In this document: in pieces, positions 46,041-54,685 of the stretch
Layout of the letters: each line of letters opens with the position of its first letter
Numbering within the stretch: the stretch's first letter is position 1
Assembly: GCF_015644585.1 (NCBI RefSeq)
Contig: NZ_JADOBI010000012.1
Span: 62,001-126,000, forward strand
DNA length: 64,000 bases
Origin: Rahnella laticis
GTDB taxonomy: Bacteria > Pseudomonadota > Gammaproteobacteria > Enterobacterales > Enterobacteriaceae
Direction of reading: 5' to 3'
Notes under the pieces: model-generated
Database searches by the model: none
What the model was told of the DNA's origin: nothing
Seen by the model: the letters and a program-made list of their open reading frames with translations, nothing else
Made by a program: the position numbers and the translations under genes

Positions 46041-47419
46041 ATCTCAGGTTTCTCCGGGGATGATAAATGACCGGACTGTTCGGCGAAGCGGATCACGTCA
46101 TCCACTTTTTGCGGCGCACAGCCGATGTAATTTGCCGGATCCAGCCAGTGGTCCAGATCTTCTTCTGAGATGCTGGCGGCCAGAACCGGGTGTGCTAAAA
46201 GCACGGTTTTAAAAGATAGACGGTTCTCGAACGCCTGCATAGCGCACTCGTAAACCAGATGATGCGCCGTCTGTTTGCCGAGTTTTTTACCGGCTTCAAA
46301 CATAACTTTTTCCGACAGCAGCAGGCCGTCCTGCATCTGCAAATTCGCCAGCATGCGGGCTTTATTGACCGTCAGGCCGGACAAAATAGCGCGGGCGTTT
46401 TGCAGCTGGGCAGAAAGGTAAATCGAGATTTCCGGCAGGGCGATCCACTCCGCGCGCCAGCTCATAGCATCGCGTTCGTGCTCGACGTGCATAGACTGAT
46501 AAATCAGCGACGCGCTGTGTAAAAGCGGGGCGGTCAGGCTGGCTAAGCCTTCGATGGCGGCCGGATTACGTTTATGCGGCATGGTGGTCGAGCCGATTTT
46601 CCCCGCGCTGAACGGTTCTTCGACTTCATTAATTTCCGTGCGCATCAGGTTATAAAGTTCGTTGCCTATTTTGCCCAGCGTGCCGCTGATGAGCACCGCC
46701 GTGCTGGCGTATTCGGAGAAACGGTCGCGCGCTGCCTGCCAGCCGATATTCGGCGTGTTCAGATTCAGGCGTGCCAGCGTGCGGCGTTCGACTTCCGGGC
46801 CTGCTTCGCCGAGCGCGGCATAGGTGCTGATCGCACCGCTGAGATTGCCGGTCAGCAGACGCGGCGTGATGGCCTGAAGGCGGTCAAGATGGCGGATAAA
46901 TTCATCCAGCCAGACGGCGACTTTAAAGCCGAACGTCGTCGGCAGCGCCTGCATTCCGTGGGTGCGGCCTGCCATCAGGGTGTACTGATGCTCGTGCGCC
47001 AGATTTTTCAGCACGTCCGCCAGCGCGGTGGCGTCACGCACGATCACTTTCATTGTCTGGGCGAGCTGTAAAACCGTGGCGGTATCGACGATATCCTGCG
47101 TGGTCGCGCCGTAATGAATGTATTCTCCGGCCTCACCGCACTGTTTTTGCAGCGCCGTCAGCACCGGCATCAGGGAATGTTTCATCTGCGCACCGGACGC
47201 CGCGATGTCGTCAATGTTCAGCTGGCTGGCGTCGGCCAGTTCCGCTATCGACAGTGCTGCCTGTTGCGGGATCACGCCGAGTTCGCCTTCGGCTAATGCC
47301 AGCGCCACTTCGACATTTATTTGCTGCGTCAGACGGTTTTTTTCTGACCAGATTTCCCGCATTTCCGGTGTGCCAAAATTATTGCCAAGTAAAAGAAAAT
47401 CAATCGGATGTGAGGCCAT
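46037..47419 (-). CDS. Fumarase/adenylosuccinate lyase superfamily enzyme, probable S-(2-succino) lyase
   Basis: A 460-aa lyase of the superfamily that eliminates fumarate (PurB, ArgH, aspartase, carboxymuconate cycloisomerase). Seen: TTQD (106-109), GRTHGMQA (catalytic His154) and the flexible-loop signature GSTTMPHKRNP (276-286). The loop has Thr where most relatives have the second, catalytic Ser (GSSxMP). It is not the housekeeping purB or argH: it sits first in an operon with GNAT, M20 deacylase and MmgE/PrpD, next to an amino-acid importer. Published S-(2-succino) lyases in such clusters split N-acetyl-S-(2-succino)cysteine to fumarate and N-acetylcysteine; I infer that activity. Confidence 0.82.
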   Translation of the reverse strand: MASHPIDFLLLGNNFGTPEMREIWSEKNRLTQQINVEVALALAEGELGVIPQQAALSIAELADASQLNIDDIAASGAQMKHSLMPVLTALQKQCGEAGEYIHYGATTQDIVDTATVLQLAQTMKVIVRDATALADVLKNLAHEHQYTLMAGRTHGMQALPTTFGFKVAVWLDEFIRHLDRLQAITPRLLTGNLSGAISTYAALGEAGPEVERRTLARLNLNTPNIGWQAARDRFSEYASTAVLISGTLGKIGNELYNLMRTEINEVEEPFSAGKIGSTTMPHKRNPAAIEGLASLTAPLLHSASLIYQSMHVEHERDAMSWRAEWIALPEISIYLSAQLQNARAILSGLTVNKARMLANLQMQDGLLLSEKVMFEAGKKLGKQTAHHLVYECAMQAFENRLSFKTVLLAHPVLAASISEEDLDHWLDPANYIGCAPQKVDDVIRFAEQSGHLSSPEKPEI

Positions 47420-47765
47420 AATAATCTCTGTTTTTCTGAGGGTTAATTAATGCGTTTCGCAAAAACAATAATAAAGACCGGGATAATACCGTTTCCGACA
47501 TTTCTGTTTTTGTTCATTAAATTAACCCTTTACAACGCTATCATTTCTTTGATCCAGCACAGGATGCAAGGGGTTTTGATGCTATAGCTAAAATTCATCT
47601 ATTCTATTGCGAATTAGTGAATAAGGATCCGTAATCAGAACTTTGTTTATTTTTTCAATTCTCGTACGATGTTTATATAACGACTTAATATATCCAATAT
47701 CCGAATTCCTGTTTATTACGGGCAGGCAGTTTATTCAATTACTGACCAGAGAATAGGGCATCATC
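47420..47765. other. Divergent promoter region of the lyase and dehydrogenase operons
   Basis: AT-rich spacer between two divergent operons. No gene, hairpin or recognisable operator was found; promoters for both sides should be here. Confidence 0.5.
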
Positions 47766-48845
47766 GTGTTCGCTATAAAATCACCGCAAACCTATCACCA
47801 TCAGCCGGGGCTGCGTGCCCGCACCGGCGAACTTCTTGCCGTTCATTCGAATGAAATCGCCATTATCACCAGCCCGAAAGCCTGGCAGGCGGTGAATCCG
47901 CAGCTGGAAAACAGCCTGCGTGAGGCGGGGATCCGCTGGCAGGTGAATTTTCTGACCACCGAATGCACCGATGCCGCGATCGAAACACATCTCAACGCCG
48001 TGCGGGCGCAAAACGCCACGCTGGTGCTGGGTATCGGCGGCGGACGCGTGCTGGACTGCGCGAAAGCTATCGCGAATCTGATTGATGACATTGTGCTGGT
48101 GACGCTGCCGACAGTGGCCGCCACCTGCGCCGCCTGGTCGCCGGTCAGCATTATTTACAACGCGCACGGCGGACACGTCCGCAGCCAGCCGTTATCGCGT
48201 ATGCCGCTGATGGTGCTGGTGGACAGCGAAGTCATCGCGCAAAACGACGTGCGTTATCTGAAAGCGGGCATCGTGGATGCACTGGCGAAATGGTACGAAT
48301 TCCGGCCGTATAAACAGAAAAGCGACGACAGCCTGGCGCTGAATCTCAAGATTCAGGCGGCAAAACTGGCGGTGGAAACCTTTGAGAAATATGGCGCACA
48401 GGCATTGCTTGATAACGTCCGCCATGAAGTGACCCCGGCGCTGATTAAAGTGATCGACGCCAATATCGCGGCGGCGGGTATGGCCAACAGCATGCGCGAT
48501 GAAACGCCTGCACCGGGCGTGGCGCACGCCATTCACAACCGTTTTACCCATCAGCCTGAACTGCACGACTGGCTGCACGGCGAGAAAGTCGGTTTCGGTT
48601 TGCTGGTGCAGTCGCTGATGGAAAGTGACAACGGCGAACCGGAGCCGGACCTGCTGGCGCTGCTGCGGCAGTACGATGCGCCGCTGGCGCTGCCGGAATT
48701 CAACGGTAACCGCGATGAAATCCTTTCATCTATTGCCCGTGAAGTGAAGTTCTCCGCCGAAAACGCGGCGCGCCTGCCGTTTTCCATGGCCGCTGAACAC
48801 ATCGAAAAAGCCCTGCGGGCGACAGAAAATCAACATTATTCTTAG
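47766..48845 (+). CDS. GldA-like iron/zinc-dependent alcohol dehydrogenase family protein
   Basis: A 359-aa dehydrogenase of the glycerol dehydrogenase group. GIGGGRVLDCAKAIA (about 93-107) is the NAD-binding GGGSxxD-type loop, TLPTVAATCAAWSPVSIIY the next signature, and metal-ligand positions are expected in DALAKWYEF, GVAHAIHNRF and LHGEKVGFGLL. It starts with GTG and a modest AGGG. First gene of an operon with an FMN monooxygenase and an aminotransferase. In this context it may reduce a keto or aldehyde product; the substrate is unknown. Confidence 0.88.
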   Translation: MFAIKSPQTYHHQPGLRARTGELLAVHSNEIAIITSPKAWQAVNPQLENSLREAGIRWQVNFLTTECTDAAIETHLNAVRAQNATLVLGIGGGRVLDCAKAIANLIDDIVLVTLPTVAATCAAWSPVSIIYNAHGGHVRSQPLSRMPLMVLVDSEVIAQNDVRYLKAGIVDALAKWYEFRPYKQKSDDSLALNLKIQAAKLAVETFEKYGAQALLDNVRHEVTPALIKVIDANIAAAGMANSMRDETPAPGVAHAIHNRFTHQPELHDWLHGEKVGFGLLVQSLMESDNGEPEPDLLALLRQYDAPLALPEFNGNRDEILSSIAREVKFSAENAARLPFSMAAEHIEKALRATENQHYS

Positions 48846-48854
48846 GAACATTTC

Positions 48855-50159
48855 ATGACTTCTTCTTCAGAAAACACCAGAAAGCTGCGCCTCGGCCTGT
48901 TTGTTCAACCGCTTGGGCATCACGTCAGCGGCTGGCGCTTAACCGAAAAGCTCGGTTCGCCAACGGACGTTGAATGGCTGACATGGATCGCCAAAAAAGC
49001 CGAAGAAGGCAAGTTCGATATGTTCTTCATCGGTGACGCGCTGGCGACCAGCGTTTACCGCCTGCCTTCTACCATGGCGCGCCTCGAGCCGCTGACGTTG
49101 CTGGCGGCGCTGGCAGTGCAGACCCGTCACATCGGGCTGGCGGCGACCGCATCGACCACATTTACCGATCCGTTTAATCTGGCGCGCAGCTTTTCGTCGC
49201 TGGATCACATCAGTCATGGCCGGGCGGCGTGGAACGTGGTGACGTCGTTTTCCACCGACGTGGCACGCAATTTCAGTCGTGAAGATATGCCGATGCACGC
49301 CGAGCGTTACGCCGTGGCGCACGAGTTTCTCGACGTGGCATTTAAGTTGTGGGAAGGCTGGCAGGAAGGCGCCGTCGCGCCGGATAAAGACAGCGGCCAG
49401 TATTTCGTGAATGAAAAAATTCAGCCGGTTAATCATCGCGGGAAATATTTCCAGGTGCAGGGGCCGCTGAATATCACCCGTTCACCGCAGGGACGTCCGG
49501 TGATTATCGAGGCCGGTTCTTCCGCTGACGGCCAGAAGCTGGCGGCCGCCACCGCTGAAGTGGTGTTTACCGCCGCCGCAACGTTGGAAGAAGCGCAGAC
49601 GTTTTACCGTTCGCAGAAACAGCAGGTGAAAGACGCAGGGCGCAATCCGGATCATGTGCTGATCCTGCCTGGCGTGATGCCGATCGTGGGGCGCACGCGG
49701 GAAGAAGCGCGTGAAACCTGGCGTGAACTCAATTCACTGGTGGATATCGATAACGGCATTCGTCAGCTTTCGACCCGCTTTAATATGGATCTCAGCCCGT
49801 TCCCGCTCGACGGCCCGGTGCCGGATGTGCCAGCCGGAGAAGGCAATCAGAGCCGTGTGAAACTGCTGACGGATCTGGCATACCGCGAGAATCTGACCTT
49901 GCGTGAACTGGCTGCGATTGCTGCCGGTTCACGCGGGCATCGCGTGCTGGTGGGAACCGCTGAAGACATCGCCGATGATTTCCAGCACTGGCTGGAGCAG
50001 GGCGGTGCGGACGGTTTCAATATTATGCCCGCCATCATGCCGGAGCAGCTTTCGCTGTTTGTCGAGCTGGTGATCCCTGAATTACGCCGTCGCGGGTTGT
50101 TCCGCGAAGAGTATGAATTCAGCACATTGCGCGAAAACCTGGGTTTGCCCGCGCTCTGA
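48855..50159 (+). CDS. NtaA/DmoA-family FMN-dependent monooxygenase
   Basis: A 434-aa luciferase-like monooxygenase and the most canonical of the three here: LGLFVQPLGHHVSGWR at the N-terminus, KKAEEGKFDMFFIGD, STTFTDPFNLARSFSSLDHISHGRAAWNVVTS and VNHRGKYFQVQGPLN. In Bacillus the yxe pathway uses a member of this family (YxeK) to oxygenate N-acetyl-S-(2-succino)cysteine. Its presence beside a probable lyase suggests either a second route or a related substrate. AGGAA precedes the ATG; nine bases separate it from the dehydrogenase gene. No flavin reductase is in the window. Confidence 0.92.
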   Translation: MTSSSENTRKLRLGLFVQPLGHHVSGWRLTEKLGSPTDVEWLTWIAKKAEEGKFDMFFIGDALATSVYRLPSTMARLEPLTLLAALAVQTRHIGLAATASTTFTDPFNLARSFSSLDHISHGRAAWNVVTSFSTDVARNFSREDMPMHAERYAVAHEFLDVAFKLWEGWQEGAVAPDKDSGQYFVNEKIQPVNHRGKYFQVQGPLNITRSPQGRPVIIEAGSSADGQKLAAATAEVVFTAAATLEEAQTFYRSQKQQVKDAGRNPDHVLILPGVMPIVGRTREEARETWRELNSLVDIDNGIRQLSTRFNMDLSPFPLDGPVPDVPAGEGNQSRVKLLTDLAYRENLTLRELAAIAAGSRGHRVLVGTAEDIADDFQHWLEQGGADGFNIMPAIMPEQLSLFVELVIPELRRRGLFREEYEFSTLRENLGLPAL

Positions 50160-50174
50160 TATAAGGATAACGGT

Positions 50175-51386
50175 ATGACGATTTCGTTGTCACAGCGCGT
50201 GCAACGCGTTTCGCTTTCCGCCAACGCGGCGGCAAAGCAGCGCACTAATGATCTGAAAAAGGCCGGTGTCGATATTCTGGATCTCACCACCGGTGAACCG
50301 GATTTCGATACGCCGGAGCACATCAAGCAGGCGGCGTATGAGGCGATTGCACGCGGCGAGACCAAATATACGCCAACGCCCGGAATACGGGCGCTGCGTG
50401 AGGCGGTACAGCGCAAATTGCAGCAGGAAAACCGCCTGGAATTTGGCATCGACAACCTGATGATTGCCAACGGCGCGAAGCAGGTCATTTTCAACGCGTT
50501 TGCGGCGACGTTAAACGACGGCGATGAAGTGATTGTGCCGGTGCCGTACTGGCCGACGTTCCCGGACAGCGTGCGTTTTAACGGCGGCACGCCGGTGTTT
50601 GTGGAATGCCATCTGGAGCAGGGTTATAAGCTTTCACCGGCGCAACTGGCGGCCAGCATTACGCCGCGCACGCGCTGGCTGGTGCTCAATCATCCGGGGA
50701 ATCCGAGCGGTGCGGTGTATTCAGCGCAAGAATTACAGGTGCTGGCGGATGTGTTGCGCGCGCATCCGCAGGTGCTGGTGATGCTCGACGATTTGTATGA
50801 ACACATTCTGTTTGATGGCCGCGAACACCGTAATTTGCTGAACGTGGCAGGCGATTTTCAGGCGCGCAGTTTGCTGGTCGGCGGCGTCTCTAAAACCTAC
50901 GCCATGACCGGCTGGCGCATCGGTTTCGGGGCCGGGCCAAAAGAACTGATTACCGCGATGACCGTGGTGCAGTCGCAAATCAGTTCGGGCGCAAGTTCTG
51001 TCAGCCAGGCCGCGGCGCTGGCGGCGTACACCGGCGGGCTGGATTTCCTCGTCCCCCAGGTGGCGGCCTATCAGCAGCGGCGTGATGACATCACAGGCAT
51101 CCTTTCCGCCGTTGACGGGCTGGAACTGTTACAGCCACAGGGCGGTTTCTTCGTCTTCTGCCGCTGTGCGGGGCTGATCGGGCGTTACCGTCCGGGCGGC
51201 GCGAAAATCGAAAATGAAGCCGACGTGATGGACTATCTGTTAGAAAACGGCGTCTCCGGCGTGGGCGGCAGTGCGTATGGTTTGTCGCCATACTTCCGGC
51301 TGTCGATTGCCACAGACAACGCCACGGTGATTGAGGCCGGGCGGCGTATTGCGGCGGCGTGCGGACGGTTAAGCCCGGTGTTTTAG
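50175..51386 (+). CDS. Class I/II PLP aminotransferase
   Basis: A 403-aa aspartate-aminotransferase-like enzyme (type Ib, like thermophilic AspC or prephenate aminotransferase). The PLP lysine is Lys240 in GGVSKTYAMTGWRIG; other contacts are LDLTTGEPDFDTP, LNHPGNPSGA and LDDLYEH. It is the last gene of the dehydrogenase-monooxygenase operon, with AAGGA upstream. A role in transaminating a cysteine- or oxaloacetate-derived product is possible but unproven. Confidence 0.9.
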   Translation: MTISLSQRVQRVSLSANAAAKQRTNDLKKAGVDILDLTTGEPDFDTPEHIKQAAYEAIARGETKYTPTPGIRALREAVQRKLQQENRLEFGIDNLMIANGAKQVIFNAFAATLNDGDEVIVPVPYWPTFPDSVRFNGGTPVFVECHLEQGYKLSPAQLAASITPRTRWLVLNHPGNPSGAVYSAQELQVLADVLRAHPQVLVMLDDLYEHILFDGREHRNLLNVAGDFQARSLLVGGVSKTYAMTGWRIGFGAGPKELITAMTVVQSQISSGASSVSQAAALAAYTGGLDFLVPQVAAYQQRRDDITGILSAVDGLELLQPQGGFFVFCRCAGLIGRYRPGGAKIENEADVMDYLLENGVSGVGGSAYGLSPYFRLSIATDNATVIEAGRRIAAACGRLSPVF

Positions 51387-51437
51387 CCCGGTAACCCTGT
51401 GGGTTGGCCGCCTGTGCGGGGGGGCGTCATGTTTAAG

Positions 51438-51668
51438 TTCAAGGTCAAGGTCAAGGTCGTGGGCGTCGGCCCACACCGACTTGGGGGGCGGCCTATCGCC
51501 GCCACCCCCCAAGACCCCCCGGGCTCTTAACTGCGCGCTGCCGCTGGCTGGCTAAGTTTCAGCAGCCACCGTTATTGCCGCGAAAACTTGCCGCTGCGCG
51601 GTTCCCTTGCTCGGTTTCGAGCCTCAGGTCTCGAAACACTTCGCTCGGCAAGCTTTCTGAAAGCGGCC
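51438..51668 (+). repeat. Long intergenic repeat, copy H (+)
   Basis: Begins with three GTCAAG-type hexamers, then GTGGGCGTCGGCCCAC, the private stem CTTGGGGGGCGGC/GCC...CCCCCCAAG (51480-51513), ACTGCGCGCTGCCGC, TTGCCGCGAAAACTTGCCG and TTTCTGAAAGCGGCC. A short fragment of the last motif recurs at about 51690. Part of the gene-free stretch 51387-52227. Confidence 0.9.
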
Positions 51669-51778
51669 ACTGGCTATGTAATTCAGCAAGCTTTCTGAGA
51701 GTGGCTCGAGGCTTATCTGAATTCAACGGCATTATTTAACTAACAGTCAGCGGCAAGGTTGCGAACTAAAAAGCCTCT

Positions 51779-52157
51779 GGCCGCTTTCAAAACGACGTTG
51801 AGTGAGTGGTGAGAAACGGCGAGAGTCTGTTTTCGAGCAGGTTCGAGCCCGAAGCGAAAGTACCGCGCAGCGGCGGCGTTTGCGGCAATAGCCGGAGTTG
51901 CTGAAACATACTTTACAAGCGATAGCGCGCAGTTAAAAAGACGTGGAGATTCCAAAGAGGCCCCGTCCTGGGCCTCTTTGGTCGGTTTCGGCGCTGTGAG
52001 TTAAGCGATCACAGTTATTGAGAAACCGAAATTTTCTCGATCAAGCCATCAATGCAATTGAGAAACCGAAACTTTCTCGTTCTGAGAATTCAGCCCCTCA
52101 CTGCTAGTGAGAAACCGAAACTTCCTCGATCCCGCCATCACTGCAAGTGAAAAAAAC
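51779..52157 (-). repeat. Long intergenic repeat, copy H' (-) with tandem outer units
   Basis: Begins GGCCGCTTTCAAAACG, has the hairpin CCAAAGAGGCCC (51952-51963) / GGGCCTCTTTGG (51970-51981), then three GAGAAACCGAAA units at 52020, 52060 and 52109, and ends CACTGCAAGTGAAAAAAACC. It is the longest copy. Confidence 0.9.
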
Positions 52158-52227
52158 CAAATTTCATAAAAGCGTCACTTAACCCCGCTAGGTTATGCCC
52201 ATCACCGGTCAGAGACGGGCAACGGAC

Positions 52228-53331
52228 ATGAGTTATTTATCACTCCATCACATACACAAAACCTGGGGCAATAAAGTTGCGCTCAATGACATCAGCTTTG
52301 ATGTGGAAGAGGGCGAATTTATTGCACTGCTGGGCCCTTCCGGCTGCGGAAAATCCACCATGTTGCGCACGATTGCCGGGCTGGAATCGGCTGACAGCGG
52401 AGCGATTTATTTCCAGCAATCCGACGTCACCGCGCTGACGCCGTCACAACGTAAGTTGTCGATGGTGTTTCAGTCCTATGCGTTATTTCCACACATGAGC
52501 GTGCGGGAAAACCTGCTGTTCGGGCTGCGGGCGCGTGGCGAAGATAAGCGGCAATTTGCTTCGCGGCTGGCGGATGTCAGCCGGCTGATGGAGCTGGAGC
52601 CGCTGCTGGAGAGATTGCCTGCGCAGCTTTCCGGCGGTCAGCAACAGCGCGTGGCGCTCGGGCGGGCGGTGATCGCCAATAACCGGCTGTGCCTGATGGA
52701 TGAGCCGCTGTCCAATCTCGACGCCAAACTACGCCAGAGCATGCGCCGCGAAATCCGGGCGATTCAGAAAAAACTCGGCCTGACGATGGTGTACGTCACC
52801 CACGATCAGACCGAAGCGATGAGCATGGCGGACAAAATCATTCTGCTTAATGACGGGCGCATCGAACAGCACGACACGCCGGACAATCTCTACAACAACC
52901 CGGAAAGCATTTTTGCGGCGCAATTTATCGGTGCGCCGCCGATGAATATCCTGCCGCTGTCGCGTCGCGGTGAACATCATTATCTCGCCGCTATGCCGGT
53001 TCCGGTGGTGGAAATGCCGGGTGACGCCTCGCTCAGCCTCGGGCTTCGCGCTGAAGATATTGAGCTGACCGATGCCACGCAGGCCGGGCTGACGGCGCAG
53101 GTGATCAGCCACGAATATATGGGTGCCGATACGCTGGTGGTGTGTTCCATCGCCGGTGCCGCAGAGCCGCTGACCGTAAAAGTGGCCGGTATGAAGCGTT
53201 TTGCCGAAGGCCAGCCGGTCGGGTTGCAATGGCTGACCAGCGCACAATATTTTTTCTTCACGACGGGCGGAAAACGCTGTTATGACGCGGAGGAATTTTG
53301 TTTGCCCTCCGGCCAGAGAGTCGCCGTCTGA
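52228..53331 (+). CDS. Ugp/MalK-type ABC importer, ATPase
   Basis: A 367-aa ATPase with Walker A GPSGCGKST, signature [15 protein letters not shown], Walker B CLMDEP and His in VTHDQTEAMS, plus a C-terminal OB-fold (TOBE) regulatory domain (about 235-360) typical of UgpC, MalK and FbpC. Start at 52228 (MSYLSL) fits the family; the frame extends 11 codons further. It heads an operon with binding protein, two permeases and a phosphoesterase, so a phosphorylated or nucleotide-linked organic compound is a reasonable substrate. Confidence 0.92.
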   Translation: MSYLSLHHIHKTWGNKVALNDISFDVEEGEFIALLGPSGCGKSTMLRTIAGLESADSGAIYFQQSDVTALTPSQRKLSMVFQSYALFPHMSVRENLLFGLRARGEDKRQFASRLADVSRLMELEPLLERLPAQLSGGQQQRVALGRAVIANNRLCLMDEPLSNLDAKLRQSMRREIRAIQKKLGLTMVYVTHDQTEAMSMADKIILLNDGRIEQHDTPDNLYNNPESIFAAQFIGAPPMNILPLSRRGEHHYLAAMPVPVVEMPGDASLSLGLRAEDIELTDATQAGLTAQVISHEYMGADTLVVCSIAGAAEPLTVKVAGMKRFAEGQPVGLQWLTSAQYFFFTTGGKRCYDAEEFCLPSGQRVAV

Positions 53332-53395
53332 CGGCCATTTATCGTCGTGAATTCATTTTTCTACACTTACAACAACACTTGCCGAAGGGAAAATC

Positions 53396-54676
53396 ATGTC
53401 AATTGTTCATCGCTTTTCACGCCTTGCTACCGCTGTTTTGCTGATCACCGGAACCTCTGCTTTTGCGGCGGATCCGGTGAAATTGCAGATGTACTACCCG
53501 ATTGCCGTGGGCGGAAAAATCAGCCATACGGTCGATACGCTGGTGGAAGATTTTCAGAAAACGCACCCGGATATCAGTATTCAGCCGGTGTATACCGGGG
53601 ATTATGCAACGACGGTAACGAAAGCGCTGACGGCGTTTCGCGGAGGCAACGCGCCGCAAATGGCGGTGATCGGTGACATTGAGGCCTATTCCCTGATTGA
53701 TGCGGGCGCGATCGTGCCGGTGAGCGATCTCGCTAATGACGCGGAAGGGAAAAAGTGGATCGACGGCTTCTATCCGGCCTTTATCCGTCACATTCAGGAC
53801 AAAGTCTGGAGCATTCCATTCCAGCGTTCGACGGTGGTGTTGTACTGGAACAAACAGGCGTTTGAGAAAGCGGGTCTGAACGGCGATACGCCTCCGGCCA
53901 ACTGGCAGCAGGTAGTGGATTTCGGTAAAAAACTGGTGGTGCGTGACGGCAGCGACGTTAAACAATGGGGCATCGAAATCCCCTCCACACCAAACGGTTA
54001 CTGGAATTTCCAGGGCATCGCCGCCACCAACGGCAGCCATCTCGATAACGGCAAAGGCACCGCCGTCACGTTTGACACGCCAGCCAACGTGGAAGCGCTG
54101 CAATGGCTGACGGATCTGGCGCAGAAAGACGCGGTTTCCCCGAAAGGCGCGATTGCCTGGGGCACCACGCCGCAGGATTTCATCGACGGCAAAACGGCCA
54201 TGATGGTGACCACCACCGGCAACCTGACGACGGTGCGTGACAACGCGAAATTCCCGTTCGGCGTAGCGATGCTGCCGGAGAAAACCCAGCGCGGTAGCCC
54301 GACCGGCGGCGGCAATCTGTATGTGTTCAAAAACGCGACGCCTGAGCAGCAGAAAGCGGCGATGGAATTTATCCGCTGGGTTTCTGCTCCGGAACAGGCG
54401 GCGCGCTGGAGCATCGCGACCGGTTATGTTGCGACGTCGCCTGCCGCGTGGGAAACACCGGTGATGCAGGATTACGTGAAACAGGTTCCGCAGGCGCTGG
54501 TGGCGCGTGAGCAGCTGAAATACTCACAGCCGGAACTCTCGACGTACAACAGCGTGCAGATTCAGGAGCTGATGAACCATGCGATTGAAGCGGCGGTGAC
54601 GCAGGCGAAAACGCCAGCCGACGCGCTCAGTTCTGCACAAAAACAGGCGGACCGTCTGTTGAAACCGTATCAGTAA
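53396..54676 (+). CDS. Ugp-type ABC importer, binding protein
   Basis: A 426-aa family 1 solute-binding protein similar in build to UgpB. Signal peptide about 1-24 (cleavage at AFA). Mature hallmarks: KLQMYYPIAVGGKISHTVDTLVEDF, TKALTAFRGGNAPQMAVIGD and GGGNLYVFKNATPEQQKAAMEFIRW. GAAGGGA precedes the ATG. UgpB relatives bind glycerol-3-phosphate or its diesters; the YPIAVGGK motif is shared with that subgroup. Confidence 0.9.
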   Translation: MSIVHRFSRLATAVLLITGTSAFAADPVKLQMYYPIAVGGKISHTVDTLVEDFQKTHPDISIQPVYTGDYATTVTKALTAFRGGNAPQMAVIGDIEAYSLIDAGAIVPVSDLANDAEGKKWIDGFYPAFIRHIQDKVWSIPFQRSTVVLYWNKQAFEKAGLNGDTPPANWQQVVDFGKKLVVRDGSDVKQWGIEIPSTPNGYWNFQGIAATNGSHLDNGKGTAVTFDTPANVEALQWLTDLAQKDAVSPKGAIAWGTTPQDFIDGKTAMMVTTTGNLTTVRDNAKFPFGVAMLPEKTQRGSPTGGGNLYVFKNATPEQQKAAMEFIRWVSAPEQAARWSIATGYVATSPAAWETPVMQDYVKQVPQALVAREQLKYSQPELSTYNSVQIQELMNHAIEAAVTQAKTPADALSSAQKQADRLLKPYQ

Positions 54677-54685
54677 GGCTCGCGG

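Noticed and set aside
46037-47419. Housekeeping adenylosuccinate lyase purB
   Set aside because: Neighbourhood is an amino-acid scavenging operon and the catalytic loop differs (GSTTMP); purB normally lies beside hflD/mnmA in enterobacteria.
52020-52157. Tandem GAGAAACCGAAA units as a CRISPR array
   Set aside because: Only three diverged units with 28-37 base spacing that are themselves related, located inside a dispersed repeat, and no cas genes.
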